Notes: generated by a model from the letters alone, not told the origin. DNA of 64,000 nucleotides from Pardosa pseudoannulata (GCA_032207245.1 CM063498.1:59307730-59371729); one strand, 5' to 3'; positions 11,127 to 24,811 are shown, counted from the stretch's first letter. Numbers and translations are program-made.

Positions 11127-12477
11127 ATATCAAGTTTTGGTGAAAATGCAGTTCAGGGTGTCCCCCCCCCTCTTTTTTTGCGATACTTTTTAACTCCAGT
11201 AGTGTGAACATGCTATTTAATATGACGGCGATAAACATGTATAAGAGCGATAAAATGCAATAAAAAGCATAAACTATAAGTAGAAACACAGTATAGATAA
11301 AATATATACACAGATTGTACCAAATTTTTAAGTATGGAAATGAATGAAGAACAATTTTTAAAATTTTTAAGAAAATATGGGTATTTATTTTATAAAAGTA
11401 ATGAAAATGCAATAAGAAGCATAAACTATGAATATTAAAATATTTAAAACAGTATACTAAAATTTTAAACACAACTGTTGTCGGAAAAACCATCAGGTTG
11501 CCATATGTCAGGAAATTCGCATACATGGCGATGATACATATAGATAAAGAATCAAATACTCTAAACTTGTGTTAAGCCCATTTTTATAATGTTGTATGAT
11601 ACTGCTAACAACGTTAAGTTAAGCTTTGTAAAAACTGGAAAATTTATTAAATTTCATTTTTTAGAATAATACTTCCTTACAAGCAATATAAACAACTTTT
11701 TTAAGTGCTTTCTTTAAAACAATTTCAAATTTTAATTTTACATTATGTCGGTCAATATTACCAGATGTCCAAAATTTGATGTCCGATATTCAGTAACATT
11801 TAAAATATTTACCAATATTTGTACGACATTGTCCGATATATTTGTGGCACCAGTGTCCCTAACTAATCAGCTGCGTGAATCTTTCACTTTATTCTTTGGT
11901 CGTCCATTTTCAAAAAGCACTCATAAATATTCTGAAAAATGTCTATTTACCGAACTCTCATTAAAGTGTTTTTTCTTTAAAGTTCTCATCACGCTATCCA
12001 GTTCATCCTCGTAGAACAAAAGAAATATATTACTACTGAAATACTAAAATTACTAGCAATGCGTGCAAGTTTTATTTTTGTGTTTCATTAATTGTTGGGG
12101 AAGATGCTGTTAAAATAGGGAGAGATGTTGCGTGAAATGTAGAGTTAATTGCATGACTGTCCCTTTAGTTTAGTTTCCTACGTGTGCTTTAATTAAAATG
12201 GCTACTGTTTCGTAACAATATAATTGGAACTAAGATCACGTAATATGCACGGTTTCTAGCTCGATGCCGATCTCAAGTCTTCATTCCGATTGCTTGTGAC
12301 AAAATTAAGAATTACCTATTGTGGTTTAGAAATATCGATCAGAAACTATCAAGGTCTTTGTTAGGTAGTTTTAACTACAGTGTCGTGTTTAGTAATTAAA
12401 AGACCTAATGTGGATACAAGATGACTTCCTTGTACGCCTATTAAATTATACACTTTTTAAATGTTATTCTATGATTG
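11127..12477. other. No gene seen; AT-rich
   Basis: A 135-codon minus-strand frame (11119-11526) is dominated by Phe, Tyr, Ile and Leu because of base composition, and overlaps the MITE end. Two copies of a ~55-bp motif (around 11245-11300 and 11400-11460, both with GCATAAACTAT) explain part of it. I see no supported gene. Confidence 0.5.
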
Positions 12478-12660
12478 GTTGGGTTGAAGCGCTACAGTCC
12501 ATTTTTTAGCTCCACAAGAGCTAATAGGACCTGGGCAAACTGCTTAAAGTCGATTCCTAACGGCTACGAACAATCCATGCCAGAAATGGGATTCAATCCC
12601 ATTAAATCCGGAACTCAAGAACAGCACTCTACCCATTTGCTCATCATGCCGAATGGTTGT
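12478..12660 (-). mobile_element. tRNA-derived SINE (family 1), moderately degraded
   Basis: Minus-strand copy with the family body and a mutated B box (GGGATTGAATCCC context on the reverse strand). The plus-strand frame at 12475-12699 is a shadow of it. Confidence 0.8.
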
Positions 12661-14351
12661 ATGTTACCTCATCAAATTATTATTTGCGCAGTCTTTTAAA
12701 TGTTCAAAGTTAGTTTCCTTTCTTAAGGTAACGGTGTTATCCGAGTAAAGCTCATGTACTGTCATCTGGTGGAAATCGGCAGTGGTAATATCATTGAGAT
12801 TGTTTGTTATATATAGAGTAAAATGAAATCAGGAGGACCAAAAGGGATGAGTCCAACTAAATGTTACTAAAGTCCTTAATATACAACTTCAATATTCAAA
12901 GACTAACGCTTTTGAGGTAAACGAGTTATGTACGTACGTGCATACAATCAAACGCCATACCGGGCCCACTGCGCAGTCGACCCTTCGAAGAACCCGGAAC
13001 ACTCCCGTCGCGCCGCAGGCGCCATCATGGGGCGAACTCAGAGCGCTGTCGAGGGAAGAGAATTTGGAAGACAACTAGATGCTTAGTGGACCTCTTGACG
13101 CCGGATTTAGAGAAAATGGCACAAACCACGCAGGTCGAGGAGAAAATTAAAAATAAATAAATAAATAAAAATGAGAGGAATTAGGAATTAGTACGAGCGA
13201 ACAGACGTCATGCCGACATGAATTGAGGGATGGTCAAAATAGATACTTAAAGTTTCCAAGTCAAAGTTTCCCCATATGTACGTACAAATATAACATCGAA
13301 ACTAGCCCTCTAAGCGGTTCTCACGTACAATTCCGCCAAACCGATGATTTCTTCAAAGCGGTTGTCACGTACAATTTTCGACCTCCAAAAACGTTCCGAA
13401 AATGGATGTAGTGTACATTTCTTCCAGCGTTTTCTCCCATGGAATTTTGAGGTAGGAGGGTCAGGTCGATTGTTTAGAAACTGCACCCCTCTTTGACTGA
13501 CATTTATTGAGGGATGCACCCCTATTCCCTGAGGCACAAAGACGCTGATAGCTTTTCATGGCTTTGTAAATCTCTATTTCGAAGTATTTCATTTTCGGTA
13601 ACAGATGTATTTCTAATTGCACCACTTAAATATCTTGGATGACTTTCGTAAAAAAATATGAATAATTCTCTTAAAGAATATTTTTATTTGTACTTTTAGA
13701 ATGTATTATTTCTTATGGGATGATCTTCGAGACTTGACGAGCTTTATGTGTATTAAAAATTAACAATCTATAATATCTATTTATATATAACCGGAAGTAA
13801 AGGGACAATAACGAGGGTGGGTTTCCCGTATTCCATTCTAGTTGACAAAGCGTGAAGTAAAAAATCATAGAACGCTTTGGCCACTGACACAATAAACCTT
13901 TAGCATATTTTTTTGGAGACTTATTTTCCTTGGTGTGTTCCACTCGGAGGGCTAGTCAAAATACAATCAAACATGGTTAAAGTGGGTAATTAATTCCGTT
14001 GAAATCTGAACATCGAAATTTTTGCTGTTACACTACTTCATTTATTTCATAAAAGGAAGTAGAAAGGAAAAAAAATTAAACACCAGTTTGCCTTCACTTT
14101 GCTTCTATGGCAAACTCTGTTGGTAACTGTTATAGTTAATTATCAATGCACAGTTAATATTTATATCTCCAGACTCGTATCTGGAGTTATAATATATTAA
14201 CAACAATAAGAAGTTAAGTTGTCTGTATAAAAAATACCTCTAGAACTCAGTCTGGAAGTATTCTTCTATATCTCCAGAAAATAGGGTAACAAACCTCGTC
14301 GTTTGAAAATAAACATCAAGAGTAGTTTAATTTGGAGAACTATTGTCAATT
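12661..14351. other. No gene seen; mixed unclassified sequence
   Basis: Contains a CpG-rich patch at about 12950-13070, a (TAAA)n run near 13148-13170, and a twice-repeated AAGCGGTT(C/G)TCACGTAC motif about 48 bp apart (13310-13375). None of the short open frames shows a domain. Confidence 0.4.
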
Positions 14352-14500
14352 TTTTATGAGACGATGGCTAATTAAACTGGGATCTACTGCTTAATGCCAA
14401 TTTTGAGAATGTTTACGAGCATCCATACCAGTGAGAGGTTCAAACCCATGGACTCTGACATCAGGTGCGTCTTACCAATTAGGCCATGGTCGCTGAAAAG
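14352..14500 (-). mobile_element. tRNA-derived SINE (family 1), degraded
   Basis: Recognisable by the ordered blocks of the family read on the minus strand: a decayed tRNA head near 14440-14495, then the complement of ACTGCTTAA and GCTAAT in the body. Confidence 0.65.
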
Positions 14501-15304
14501 GTACTGGAATTTACTCTTTTATAACAGTAAGGCAACCATGACAGCAGCGGGAATCTAAAGAGCAGAATTCTGAATTCTATAGCTGAGTCGGTACACAAAA
14601 GGCAGGAATTGCATCATAAAAGCATCGCCTGGATTTCTGGAGTCTCCGAGAAATATATTTTCAGAAATAACATAGGTTTAGTATACTTCTTAACTAGTAT
14701 ATTTTCCTAAATTTCAACCTTCTAATTTAATGATTGTCAATTTCAAAATTTCATATGTCCAAATCAAAATGTCGATTTCAAAATTTCAAATGTTTAGACA
14801 ACAGAATTAACTCTTTAACGTATAAAATAGTAGATAAAAGGACAAACAATAAGGAATTTGTTTATTCTCTTCCAGATCACAAAAATAAAATCTTTCCCCG
14901 GTAAACGGTTTTCGTTTTCGACCGGTTCAGAGCAGTAGAAATTTAACAAAATTTTTCGTATTAGGAAAACTTTTCTTAAGTGATATTTTCCCCGCAAATA
15001 TTTATTTTTCACCAGAGTAGAAAATACACTTGTTCACGAGATAGATGGAATATTTTGGTAGTATTGATTAAGAATTGTAGACATTCAAAATTACCCCCCA
15101 AATCAAAAGTTACAAAATCATGCCGCATCCCTTACGATTGACAAATTAAAATTTCATGTCGCAGAAATTTCTGAAAATGGGTCTTCTAGCTTTGTAAGTT
15201 TATTCATTCTCTTCAAGAATCTCATCATAATGGTAGTACAACAGGCAATAAACATAAATCAAATACCCCCCAAAATAAACAAATAAATAAATAAATAAAC
15301 TTAC

Positions 15305-15386
15305 CTTCCACATATCTCTGCAGCTTTTTTCCAAGAATGCCTAATATTAAATAGCCTATAACAATGAATGTCATCCTGTGTCCAAC
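15305..15386 (-). CDS. Candidate exon: N-terminal part of a C-type lectin domain
   Basis: Minus-strand exon with a good acceptor (CGTTTTAG) and a consensus donor (GTAAGT). In phase 1 it is open throughout and reads [18 protein letters not shown] then KKAAEICG. This is the start of a C-type lectin fold, where the usual pattern is GW-x6-CY-x-F-x5-W-x2-A-x3-C. The Trp, the first Cys-Tyr, the second Trp and the Ala-x-x-Cys spacing all fit. The rest of the domain and other exons were not found in the window, so this may be one exon of a long gene or a decayed fragment. It is not part of the uif-like gene, whose C-terminus lies far to the right on the same strand. One alternative frame is also open but gives a generic hydrophobic stretch. 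Confidence 0.5.
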
Positions 15387-15516
15387 CTAAAACGTAAAAA
15401 AGAAAACTGATATTGCAGAGCACACAAAATTAAAATAAACAAATTTTTAACATTGAATTAAATTATTTTTTGTCGTTGTTTAAATGTGTCCTCGTTCTAA
15501 AAATAATCCTTAAAGT

Positions 15517-15690
15517 GCAGTTTGGTTTGGTATGCAACATTGTTTTTTTTTTCACATCACGGAGGCTAACTGAGATCAGGACTTACTGCTTAAAGATAAT
15601 TACAAATAGATCCGAACATCACTGTCTACTGTGGAATTCGAATCCATAGATCCAGGTACCGAAAGACAGAGTCCTAGATGGTTGTCTATT
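15517..15690 (-). mobile_element. tRNA-derived SINE (family 1), degraded
   Basis: Starts with the family tail complement TTTGGTTTGG and contains the body blocks and a B-box remnant (TTCGAATCC on the plus strand near 15640). Confidence 0.7.
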
Positions 15691-17375
15691 GCTAGATACT
15701 TAAATAACTGGTAGATATAAAAGACTGGTTCAACTGATCCAAACATTAAGATCTTTACAATGCTACAGATTCAAGATTATTATGGGATATTGACCATATT
15801 TTAAAATTGGAAGTCAACATGATAGAATACATGTTATAACATACATTTAAACATAAAGAGAAAGGACAAAAGTAATAAATAAACAGACAAAAAGATATAT
15901 AGTAGAAGTATGTAGTGGTAAATTCTGTAATGGTATTTGGGTGAGGGTTATTTTTAACAGGTTAAGGTTCATTCAGAGAGCAATCATATACATGAGTAGG
16001 TAAGTAATTGTCATAGTTTTTTCCTAGTTATTGTTAGAAATTTCCCTAAAAAACATCGGAAAGTTGTATTTTTATTCCTATTTTGTCATTTTGAAGTGGT
16101 CTTTCCGAAAACTGTCCTACAGTTTCAAGACCATGATGAATCTAAAGGTCTTTGAACATCTTCCTATCGAATGACAAAAGAGATGATGAATTTCTCAACA
16201 AATATATTTCTTTGTCTCAATTGTTCATTCAGATAGCTAAACGAAGTATTTTCTGTGGCGATTTTTATCATCCTTTTATTGTGAACGATGAATACATCTT
16301 ATTCTATCGTTTGGCGGAAGGCTTTTGTGTTCTTACAACTTTAAACCCTTTTTGTTGCCACTAGAGAACCACTTTGGAGAAAAAGTTGATTTCCCTATCA
16401 GATAATCTCAAAAGTCATTAAGTGGGAGAATATATGATTTTTGAACTCGTATTCCTCAATCAGACAGTAATGCTGTCTCTTAGAAATTGTTTTTCTTCTC
16501 GCCCAGTTTTATTGAGGAAGTGACGGGTGAAATTGTATGTTGGTTGGAAAACTCAACCTGGTGATGGTTCAAACTTCGCTTTACTTCCCCAAGAGGTCGT
16601 AGTATTCGCGGAGTAAATTGCGCGTCACTAATAAGAGACCGTTTTAGAAAAAGGGTCCTTACGGCATCCTTTCATAAATTGAAGCATTCAGTTGGAAAGG
16701 CTGGGGGTAGTTGATGACTACTATGGAAACAAAACCAGCGAATCATTTCTAAATTATTAAAGTAATCTATTCTGATAGCGTGAAAGCTTAAAAACACACA
16801 CACACACACAAATACATAAATTACTTTAGTTTTTTTCTAATTGTAATTATATTTTAATATTGGCTGTCAGTAAAGTTTATGTTTGTAAACCTGAAATAGT
16901 AAACCCAGTGGCTTAGAGTAGGTATCTGCCGTTTGGGACAGAGACCAAATTTGCCGTCCCTTCCCTACAAAATATAATAATATTACAAAAGTAGAGCCAA
17001 CCAAACCAAAATCTAAATCCTAGCTATGGCCCTGAATTACACAAGACTACATTTATTTTAGATATACATAATATTAAATGTTATGTAATTTAGCTCATTT
17101 ATTAATATTAAATATTAATATTAAACTACACAGATTTTTAAACTAACTTTTATGTTTTATAGTTAAGAATAGTGAAATATCGGGACTCAGTCCAGTTTGA
17201 ACCCCCCACCCATGGGTGATTCTAAGTAAGAAAAAATTTTCTGAAAAAGTATACACTACTAATTTAAAATAAAAACTATATTAAGGTTAATTTCTGAATA
17301 TCAAAACTAAATCAGGATGATACCTGAATTCTAATATTGTGATTTATCGTTTACCAAATATCAATATATTAATAT
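15691..17375. other. No gene seen; (AC)n microsatellite and weak repeat traces
   Basis: A short (AC)n run lies at about 16794-16812. A possible 3' SINE scrap ends in CAACCAAACCAAA near 17000. The segment 16500-16700 is less AT-rich but both strands are interrupted by stops. The frame at 16152-16364 has no domain I recognise. Confidence 0.4.
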
Positions 17376-18235
17376 GTTCTAATATATATCACCTTATTAT
17401 AGAGTTGCAAATATAAGTGTGTTCTGTATAAAATAATACAAACACACATATATCAATGTGTGTGTTGGTTATCTAGAAAACAAAAATTCAATTTCTTAAT
17501 CTGAATACATAAATTTAAGTTTTAACATATTGCTTTAAAAAAGAAAATCACATAACATATTATTACTGTTCTTCGATAGAAAAAAGATTTGTGGAAGCGT
17601 CAAAAAAGAAAAAAAGGGTGAGAAAAGATATAAAACTTTCTGATTATCTTCAAAATTCATTTATATATTTTTTATTTGAAGCGGAAGATGGTTTTAAAAA
17701 ACTTTTTCTTTTAATTTTCAGAAACAGATTTTTCCGAAAATTCTTTTTAAGTTTTCGGGGGAAAAATCTGTTTTTTATAATTTGTGTTAGTGTTCTGTGT
17801 AGTTGTTTTGTGTAGTTGTTCTAATATATATCACCTTATTATAGAGTTGCAAATATAAGTGTGTTCTGTATAAAATAATACAAACACACGTATATACATG
17901 TGTGTTTTGGTTATCTAGAAAACAAAAATTCAATTTTGTAATCTGAATACATAAATTTGTTTTAACATATTGCTTTAAAAAAATCACATAACATATTATT
18001 ACTGTTCTTCGATAGAAAAAAGATTTGTGGAAGCATCAAAAAAGAAAAAAGGGTGAGAAAAGATATAAAACTTTCTGATTATCTTCAAAATTCATTTATA
18101 TATTTTTTATTTGAAGTTGAAGAAGGTTTTAAAAAACTTTTTTTCGATTTTCAGAAACCGATTTTTCCGAAAATTCTTTTTCAGTTTTCGGCTGAAAAAA
18201 ATCTGTTTTTTATAATTTTCGAAACAGAGGCACAC
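17376..18235. repeat. Tandem duplication, two ~442-bp units
   Basis: Unit 1 (17376-17817) and unit 2 (from 17818 to about 18235) both begin with TTCTAATATATATCACC and share the AAAAGGGTGAGAAAAGATAT block and the same minor variants. A third partial copy of the ATTATCTTCAAAATTCATTT block occurs near 18357. The open frames at 17591-17815 and 18053-18529 are parallel products of this repetition and are Phe-rich without a domain. Confidence 0.85.
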
Positions 18236-18687
18236 AAATTTTTCGAAATTTGGAAAATTTCGAATCAGAACCACCCTTACCCCCACTTATTTTACCTGAC
18301 TTCTTTCAAAGGTGTTTTGCTGTTTTATTTTGTTCGGATAAGGTATGAGGTACTCGATTATCTTCAAAATTCATTTATTTTTTATTTTGCAAGAGTAACT
18401 GAAACCTCATTTTCCGATAATTATTTTACATTTGGAGACGTTTTTTATAATGACCGCCACAATTTTTTGTTTCGATCAGAACCATTATACCCTGCATTTT
18501 GTTTGTGTTTTGCTTTTCAAATATCATGACAAAAGATGAGTCATTCAAGATCGAGTTATTTCGAAGCACATCACGGTTTCCGATAAATTTACTCATTAGA
18601 GAAGTAGATGAGAAAAATTTCGCGGTCATTTCGTAACCTACATGAAGGAAATGCGTTTTTAAGGCAGAGAAAAATTAGATATCATCG

Positions 18688-19890
<1,203 letters not shown>

Positions 19891-20090
19891 CATGGAACTG
19901 TATGGGAATTTTAAATGACTTGTATAATTTTCTGTACTTAGAAAAGTAGTATATTTCAGATCTATGTAAAGAGATAAAAAAATGATTGCATGTTTTTTAA
20001 ATTCTGCAGTGTTTTTTGGTATTTTGGTAAGGATATTTATAAAAAAATGATTTAGGCTACGAACAAATTATCAAAATTTTAAATTTTGTT

Positions 20091-20336
20091 GACAAAAAAA
20101 GAAAAGAGAGGGGAGAGAGAGGGAGAAAAAGGAGAAAGAGAGTGGAGAGAAGGAGGGAGTGGGAGAAAAGGAGAGATATAGAGAAAAAGAGAGAGAAACA
20201 GAAAAGGAGCGAGATAGAGATATAAAGAGAGGGAGGGGAGAAAAGGAGAGAGGGAGACAGAGGTTGAGATACAGATAGAGATAAGAAAGGGAGAGAGATG
20301 GAAGAAGTGAAAGAGATGGAGGAAAGTTGAGAGAGT
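20091..20336 (+). repeat. Homopurine (GA-rich) tract, ~240 bp
   Basis: The plus strand is almost entirely A and G, built from GAGA, GGGAG and AAAAGG units with few pyrimidine interruptions. Such tracts can form intramolecular triplexes. No gene overlaps it. Confidence 0.95.
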
Positions 20337-20340
20337 GTTA

Positions 20341-21169
20341 GGAATTGTAAGTTTTATATAAACTGAAATTGATTAAAAGTTGTGCGTTTTATTACGTTTT
20401 CTATATTATGCGACATTGTTACAAACATACAAACTCTTAATGGTACAAACTTTGATATGTTGGGTTGTTCGTATTTCTTTGATTCTGAATCAGTCAAAGC
20501 AGTTGTCTGCCTATTCGAATCGGATTAAAAATTCTTCGCGATACATTTGTACAGAGGAAAGCAATAGAATTAAATTAATTTTAAAAATGACATGAATGAT
20601 AAAGTTCAGATGTTTTGAAAGAGTAAGGAAAAGAGATATAGAAGACTAAAAGTTTGAGTTTTTATGGTGCACTGCCATTGACCAGACAGTTCAGTGTGGG
20701 CGAAGGCCTTTCTCTGAATCTTTCTTCCTCTTGTTCTCTTTTTAGAGATTGTTTTCCAGTTGGAAACTTTAAAGTTCTAACCTAGACAGTCATTTCGTTT
20801 CAATTTGGCCCTGCTCCTACGTCTGGTTCACAATGGTTTGTGATTGAAAATTTTAAAAATCAATGAGGAGCGATCCATTCGGTAAATGTGGCTCGCAAAT
20901 TCAAACATATTTAAACTATTCCTGGTTATTAATATAAATTGTACAACTTAAAACTGTACCTCTACTTCCACAAGTCATCAATTTCTAAGCATCCAGGATT
21001 TTTCTCAGCACTTTATTAAAAAAAATAACTTCTGCTTTAAATAGTGCATAGATATTAGAGCCATAAGTACGTATACATTATAGAGTAGTTTTATACAAGA
21101 TAACTTTAGTTTTTCTTTTAATATATTATATATTTTGACTGAAAAAACACCACGAAGCTCTTGATGCTG
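20341..21169. other. No gene seen
   Basis: AT-rich sequence with only short open frames that lack domains. Confidence 0.5.
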
Positions 21170-21183
21170 ATGTGGCCCTTTTA

Positions 21184-21357
21184 GGTTGGTTGGTAGCACT
21201 ACGGTCTACTTTTTGCAACACGAGGGCTAATGAGACCGGGACCTACTGTTTAAAGCCGATTCCGAACGGATACGAACATCCATGCCTCAGTGGGGCTCGA
21301 ACCCACGAACTCCGGTCCCGAAGGTCAGTGCCCTAATCATTCGGCCATCGTTCGGCA
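21184..21357 (-). mobile_element. tRNA-derived SINE (family 1), intact with 14-bp target duplication
   Basis: A 174-bp copy flanked by the exact duplication ATGTGGCCCTTTTA at 21170-21183 and 21358-21371. The minus strand has the tRNA-like head with B box GGTTCGAGCCC. The direct repeats define the element's exact ends. Confidence 0.95.
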
Positions 21358-21426
21358 ATGTGGCCCTTTTAATTTCAGAGCTCAAATTGTTTTGAATGTT
21401 AACATTTGAGACAAGGTCGGTAAAAA

Positions 21427-21489
21427 CCAATCAAGTTTTATGGTACCAAATCAAATTTATGGTTTAAACCAATCAAGTTTTATGGTACA
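21427..21489. repeat. Short direct repeat (AACCAATCAAGTTTTATGG)
   Basis: The motif occurs near 21427 and again near 21466, with a partial, mutated unit between. A local duplication with no other feature. Confidence 0.7.
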
Positions 21490-22184
21490 GGACGTTGAAA
21501 AATTGACGTAAGCCATGCAGAACTCCTGGATTAATGAACAGGACTTGCGGTAAAAAATAACCTAGTGAAGAAGTATTATTAATTACCTCTGTCAAAACAT
21601 CAGTGAATGCTCCATGTCAAAACAAGGTTTCTTTAGACACTTGCGTGCCACTAAGACAAAAGCCTAAAGCTATAACTTTCAAATTACAATGAACACTCCC
21701 TCGTGCCAACAATTATCTGATCGAGGGCCCAATAAAATCGAAAGATTAATTGAAATATTTATGTCTAGGCAATTATATTTATATAGCTTCGTGATATGAA
21801 AAAAATATCTCCATGAACAGGAAACACGAGAATTTGTTCTAATCTTTTATTTACGAAGTCGATTAATTTTGATTTCTTTGTAAACGACAAGGAAAATAAA
21901 AGTTATACGGGTTTGATTTTATCTTTACGGAAATATAAATAAGTGGGCAAAAATCTATTTAAATTCATTGAATTAATTTTTTTTATCTATTTTGAGATCA
22001 AAAAGAGGATTATCTAAATTAGATATCGATACAAAACATTGTTTAAAATTCTATCCGAATAATAATTATTCAATTGAAGACTTTATATAAAAACATTATT
22101 AGAATTTTGCCCCAAAAATGGGTAGACAGCAAGGAGAATTGTTTTGCAAGAAAATACTCTTTATAATGTATAAAAACTAAACTC

Positions 22185-22400
22185 CTCGGCGCAACAGCTC
22201 CTAGGGGGCCAGGGCCTACGGTGCCAATCTCCGTTTACGTGACCAAGGGCATATGTTCCGGTTAGGTGGTGAATCTTACGCGGAACCCCCAGTGTTTAGT
22301 TCCCAAGCTCGTTTGGTCCTCAGTTCATCTACCCACTAAAGAGATGAAAGGCTGAGTCAACCTTGCCCAGCCCGGGGATCGAACCTGGGACCTTTATAAG
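22185..22400 (-). mobile_element. Second tRNA-derived SINE family (family 2), short form
   Basis: The minus strand carries a B box in GGTCCCAGGTTCGATCCCCG near 22374-22393 and a body distinct from family 1 (GTGCCAATCTCCGTTTA and AAAGGCTGAGTCAACC on the plus strand). The same blocks in the same order recur at 38384-39165. The A box end appears to be missing. Confidence 0.7.
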
Positions 22401-22721
22401 ATATAATTAAAGTTTAAAACTGTTAAAGTATAGGTGTTGAATAAATGTTTTAGATACCCAGAAACACTAACAAGTGCCGATACATCTTAATTTAATAAGA
22501 AGTATCTTAACAAAATAGAATTAATTACTTTTTTATTTAAATTTCATCGATGAAATTAATTTAGCTTCGCAAGTAATAAAATTAGTAAAATAGTTGCTTT
22601 TTTTTTTTTGTCTAGTAGTCAGTTTAAACAATATTGTTGAATTTCCAGTTTTCTGTACCTTACTTATATCTACAGTAGTTCCTGTATTTAACGATACATT
22701 AGAGGTTTACTGTTGCCGCAC

Positions 22722-22905
22722 GAAGGCCGAATGATTAGGGTGCTGGCCTTCGGAACCGGAGTTCGTGGGTTCGAATCCCACTATGGCATGGATGTTCGTA
22801 GCCGTTCGGAATAGGCTTTAAGCAGGTCCCGGTCTCATTAGCCCTCGTGTTGCAAAAGTAGACCGTAGCACTCCAAAAACCAAAAAACCAAACCAAAATA
22901 TTGTT
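22722..22905 (+). mobile_element. tRNA-derived SINE (family 1), near-intact
   Basis: The plus-strand head reads GCCGAATGATTAGGGTGCTGG (A box), then CTTCGGAA (anticodon-loop-like) and GGGTTCGAATCCCAC (B box). The body ends in an AAACCAAACC-type tail. The head resembles a tRNA-Arg with anticodon TCG, but it lacks proper acceptor pairing and is followed by the SINE body, so it is not a tRNA gene. Confidence 0.9.
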
Positions 22906-23504
22906 AAAAACAGACTAATTACTCATACACTCTTCATGTACGTTGTGTAAATATAATGTCTTGAGTTGCATTCAGAGATCTAATTTAGCTTTATTTAAAT
23001 AGATTAAAATATAATTATTTACAACATGATCACTAAACTCTCGAAGATTTCTCAAAGAGTAAAATAAGAACTAGAGACCAAACCAAAGAACCAAAGAAAA
23101 TATCATTAATACAGGTTTACCCTTATAAACCAGAGGACTCTCAAAGATTGCGCACTACAAGATTTTCGGGTTCACCCTGTGGTATTCCCCCAAAATATGC
23201 GTTCAAAAATAAAAATAAATATGGTTATTCTATTGTACCACTTCGTTACGGCTATACCGTTCTTTTGTTAACAGACCATGTGGACAACTGTTGACTACTG
23301 ATGTGAGAACTGTTGACAACAGTGCTGTGAAGTCACAACAGTATCACTATAAATTTTAGCACATTCTTCCGAGAACATTACGCTTCTCTAAGGGTCAGCT
23401 TGCAAATTTAAATTCTAGCCCTTATACGCGAAAGAGAAATAACAACGTTGTTTTCAATGTTCCAAAATTTTTTTCAATCCATGCGATCCTTTATTAATCT
23501 TCAT

Positions 23505-24600
23505 GCGGCAAACTCCCTTGATTTAAATGCAAACATTCCTAGAAGCGTTCTTCCATAGCCTGTTTCGTCACGCTCTCTGGTTTTGTAATCTGTTATTAAT
23601 ACGGTAAAAAAAAGTGATTTGTATTAGTTTGCAACTTTTGGCCCTTTGTATTTCATCGACCCCGAATAAAAAAATGTTTCCTGGCATGTTAGAATACATC
23701 ATTTTTTAACACGTGAAAAATAGTTAAAAATTTTAAACATAAATATTTATTGTCAAAAATATTTTCTACTAATAAATAATTACTTGTATATTAAAATACG
23801 ATTGTATCTATGTATGTGAGGTTATATTTTCCGGAACAGCTGATCACAGTTATACATTAAAAGTACCAAAAGAAAGGAAATAATGCAAGACATCCATGTT
23901 AAACATTTGATTCCGAAATACTAGTTAGTTAAAAATATATTAATTAAAAACCAACCACAAAAACCGTTTAATTATCTAATACGTTCATTTCCAATGTTTT
24001 GTTGCCGTCAATAAATAATTGTTCTCTTTTTGTTGGCCCGTTATTTGGGATTACGCGTAACATATATATCCACACTATTAAAATTCGAGTGCAGATGAAT
24101 TATGATTCAGTCCATGTATGTCAGGTATCTTTTCGAAATATGTGATAATTTATTAGATTTTCAGGTTGCAAACATTACTCTCCTCTTCTGGGATTTAAGC
24201 CTAACGATGCATGGATGGATAGGGTGCTGCTCTTCGGTACTGGAATTCATGGATTCGAATCTCACTGCCGGTAGGAATGTCCGTAGTCGTTCGGAATCAA
24301 CTTAAATAGTCTGTTCCGGTTTCATTTGTTTTCGTGTAGCAAAAAGTAGACTGTAGCGTTGAAAATCATACCAAACCAGATCCCTTGGGATCTAAACGTA
24401 AATATTCCCAGATGATTCCCAGTAATTGTCCATATTCTTCTTCACGCTCTCTGGTTTTACATTCTAATAACGATACGTAAACAAAAGTTATTTTAATCGT
24501 TTTGAAGCTTTTAATCTTTTGTATCTCAACAACCCTGAATTGAAATATATTTTCTAGAATGTTAGAATGACGTATGATACAAAAAAATGTGTATAATTTA
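23505..24600. repeat. Diverged direct repeat, two ~220-bp copies
   Basis: Copies at about 23505-23720 and 24374-24600 share CCCTTG(A/G)(T/G), TCACGCTCTCTGGTTTT, TTTTGTATTTCA-like and GTTAGAAT blocks in order, about 870 bp apart. A SINE lies just before the second copy. The repeat family is unrecognised. Confidence 0.6.
24195..24370 (+). mobile_element. tRNA-derived SINE (family 1), degraded
   Basis: Head with GATAGGGTGCTG and GGATTCGAATCTC, body with GTTCGGAATC, and tail with AAAAAGTAGACTGTAGC. The short plus-strand frame over it is a SINE translation. Confidence 0.8.
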
Positions 24601-24811
24601 ATAGGCATATAAGAAAGCCAAGTGATTTCATATAAGATTAAAAAAAAAATTTAACAGATCCAAAGTTTATTTCAGTAAAAATCAAGTGCATCAATTTATC
24701 AATCGATAGTTGAAACTTTTATATTGAAATTTCATTTAATATCGCCGCTTGATACGGATTCTACGAGCAAATTTTGTTTGTTGCAGAGTTGTTGAAAAGA
24801 CAGTCTTTTAA

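Noticed and set aside
11119..11526. 135-codon hydrophobic frame as a membrane protein
   Set aside because: Phe/Tyr/Ile/Leu richness follows from AT content, it overlaps a MITE end, and an internal DNA repeat explains part of it.
18053..18529. 158-codon frame with repeated DYLQNSFI as a repeat protein
   Set aside because: It arises from tandem DNA duplication, is Phe-rich and has no recognised domain or initiation context.
21576..21650. Possible minus-strand exon with Cys-rich reading (acceptor and donor-like sites)
   Set aside because: The only mostly open phase meets a stop codon just before the donor, and no domain is recognisable.
22722..22800. tRNA-Arg gene
   Set aside because: A and B boxes are present, but the acceptor stem does not pair, a SINE body follows, and a dozen copies exist. 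It is a SINE head.
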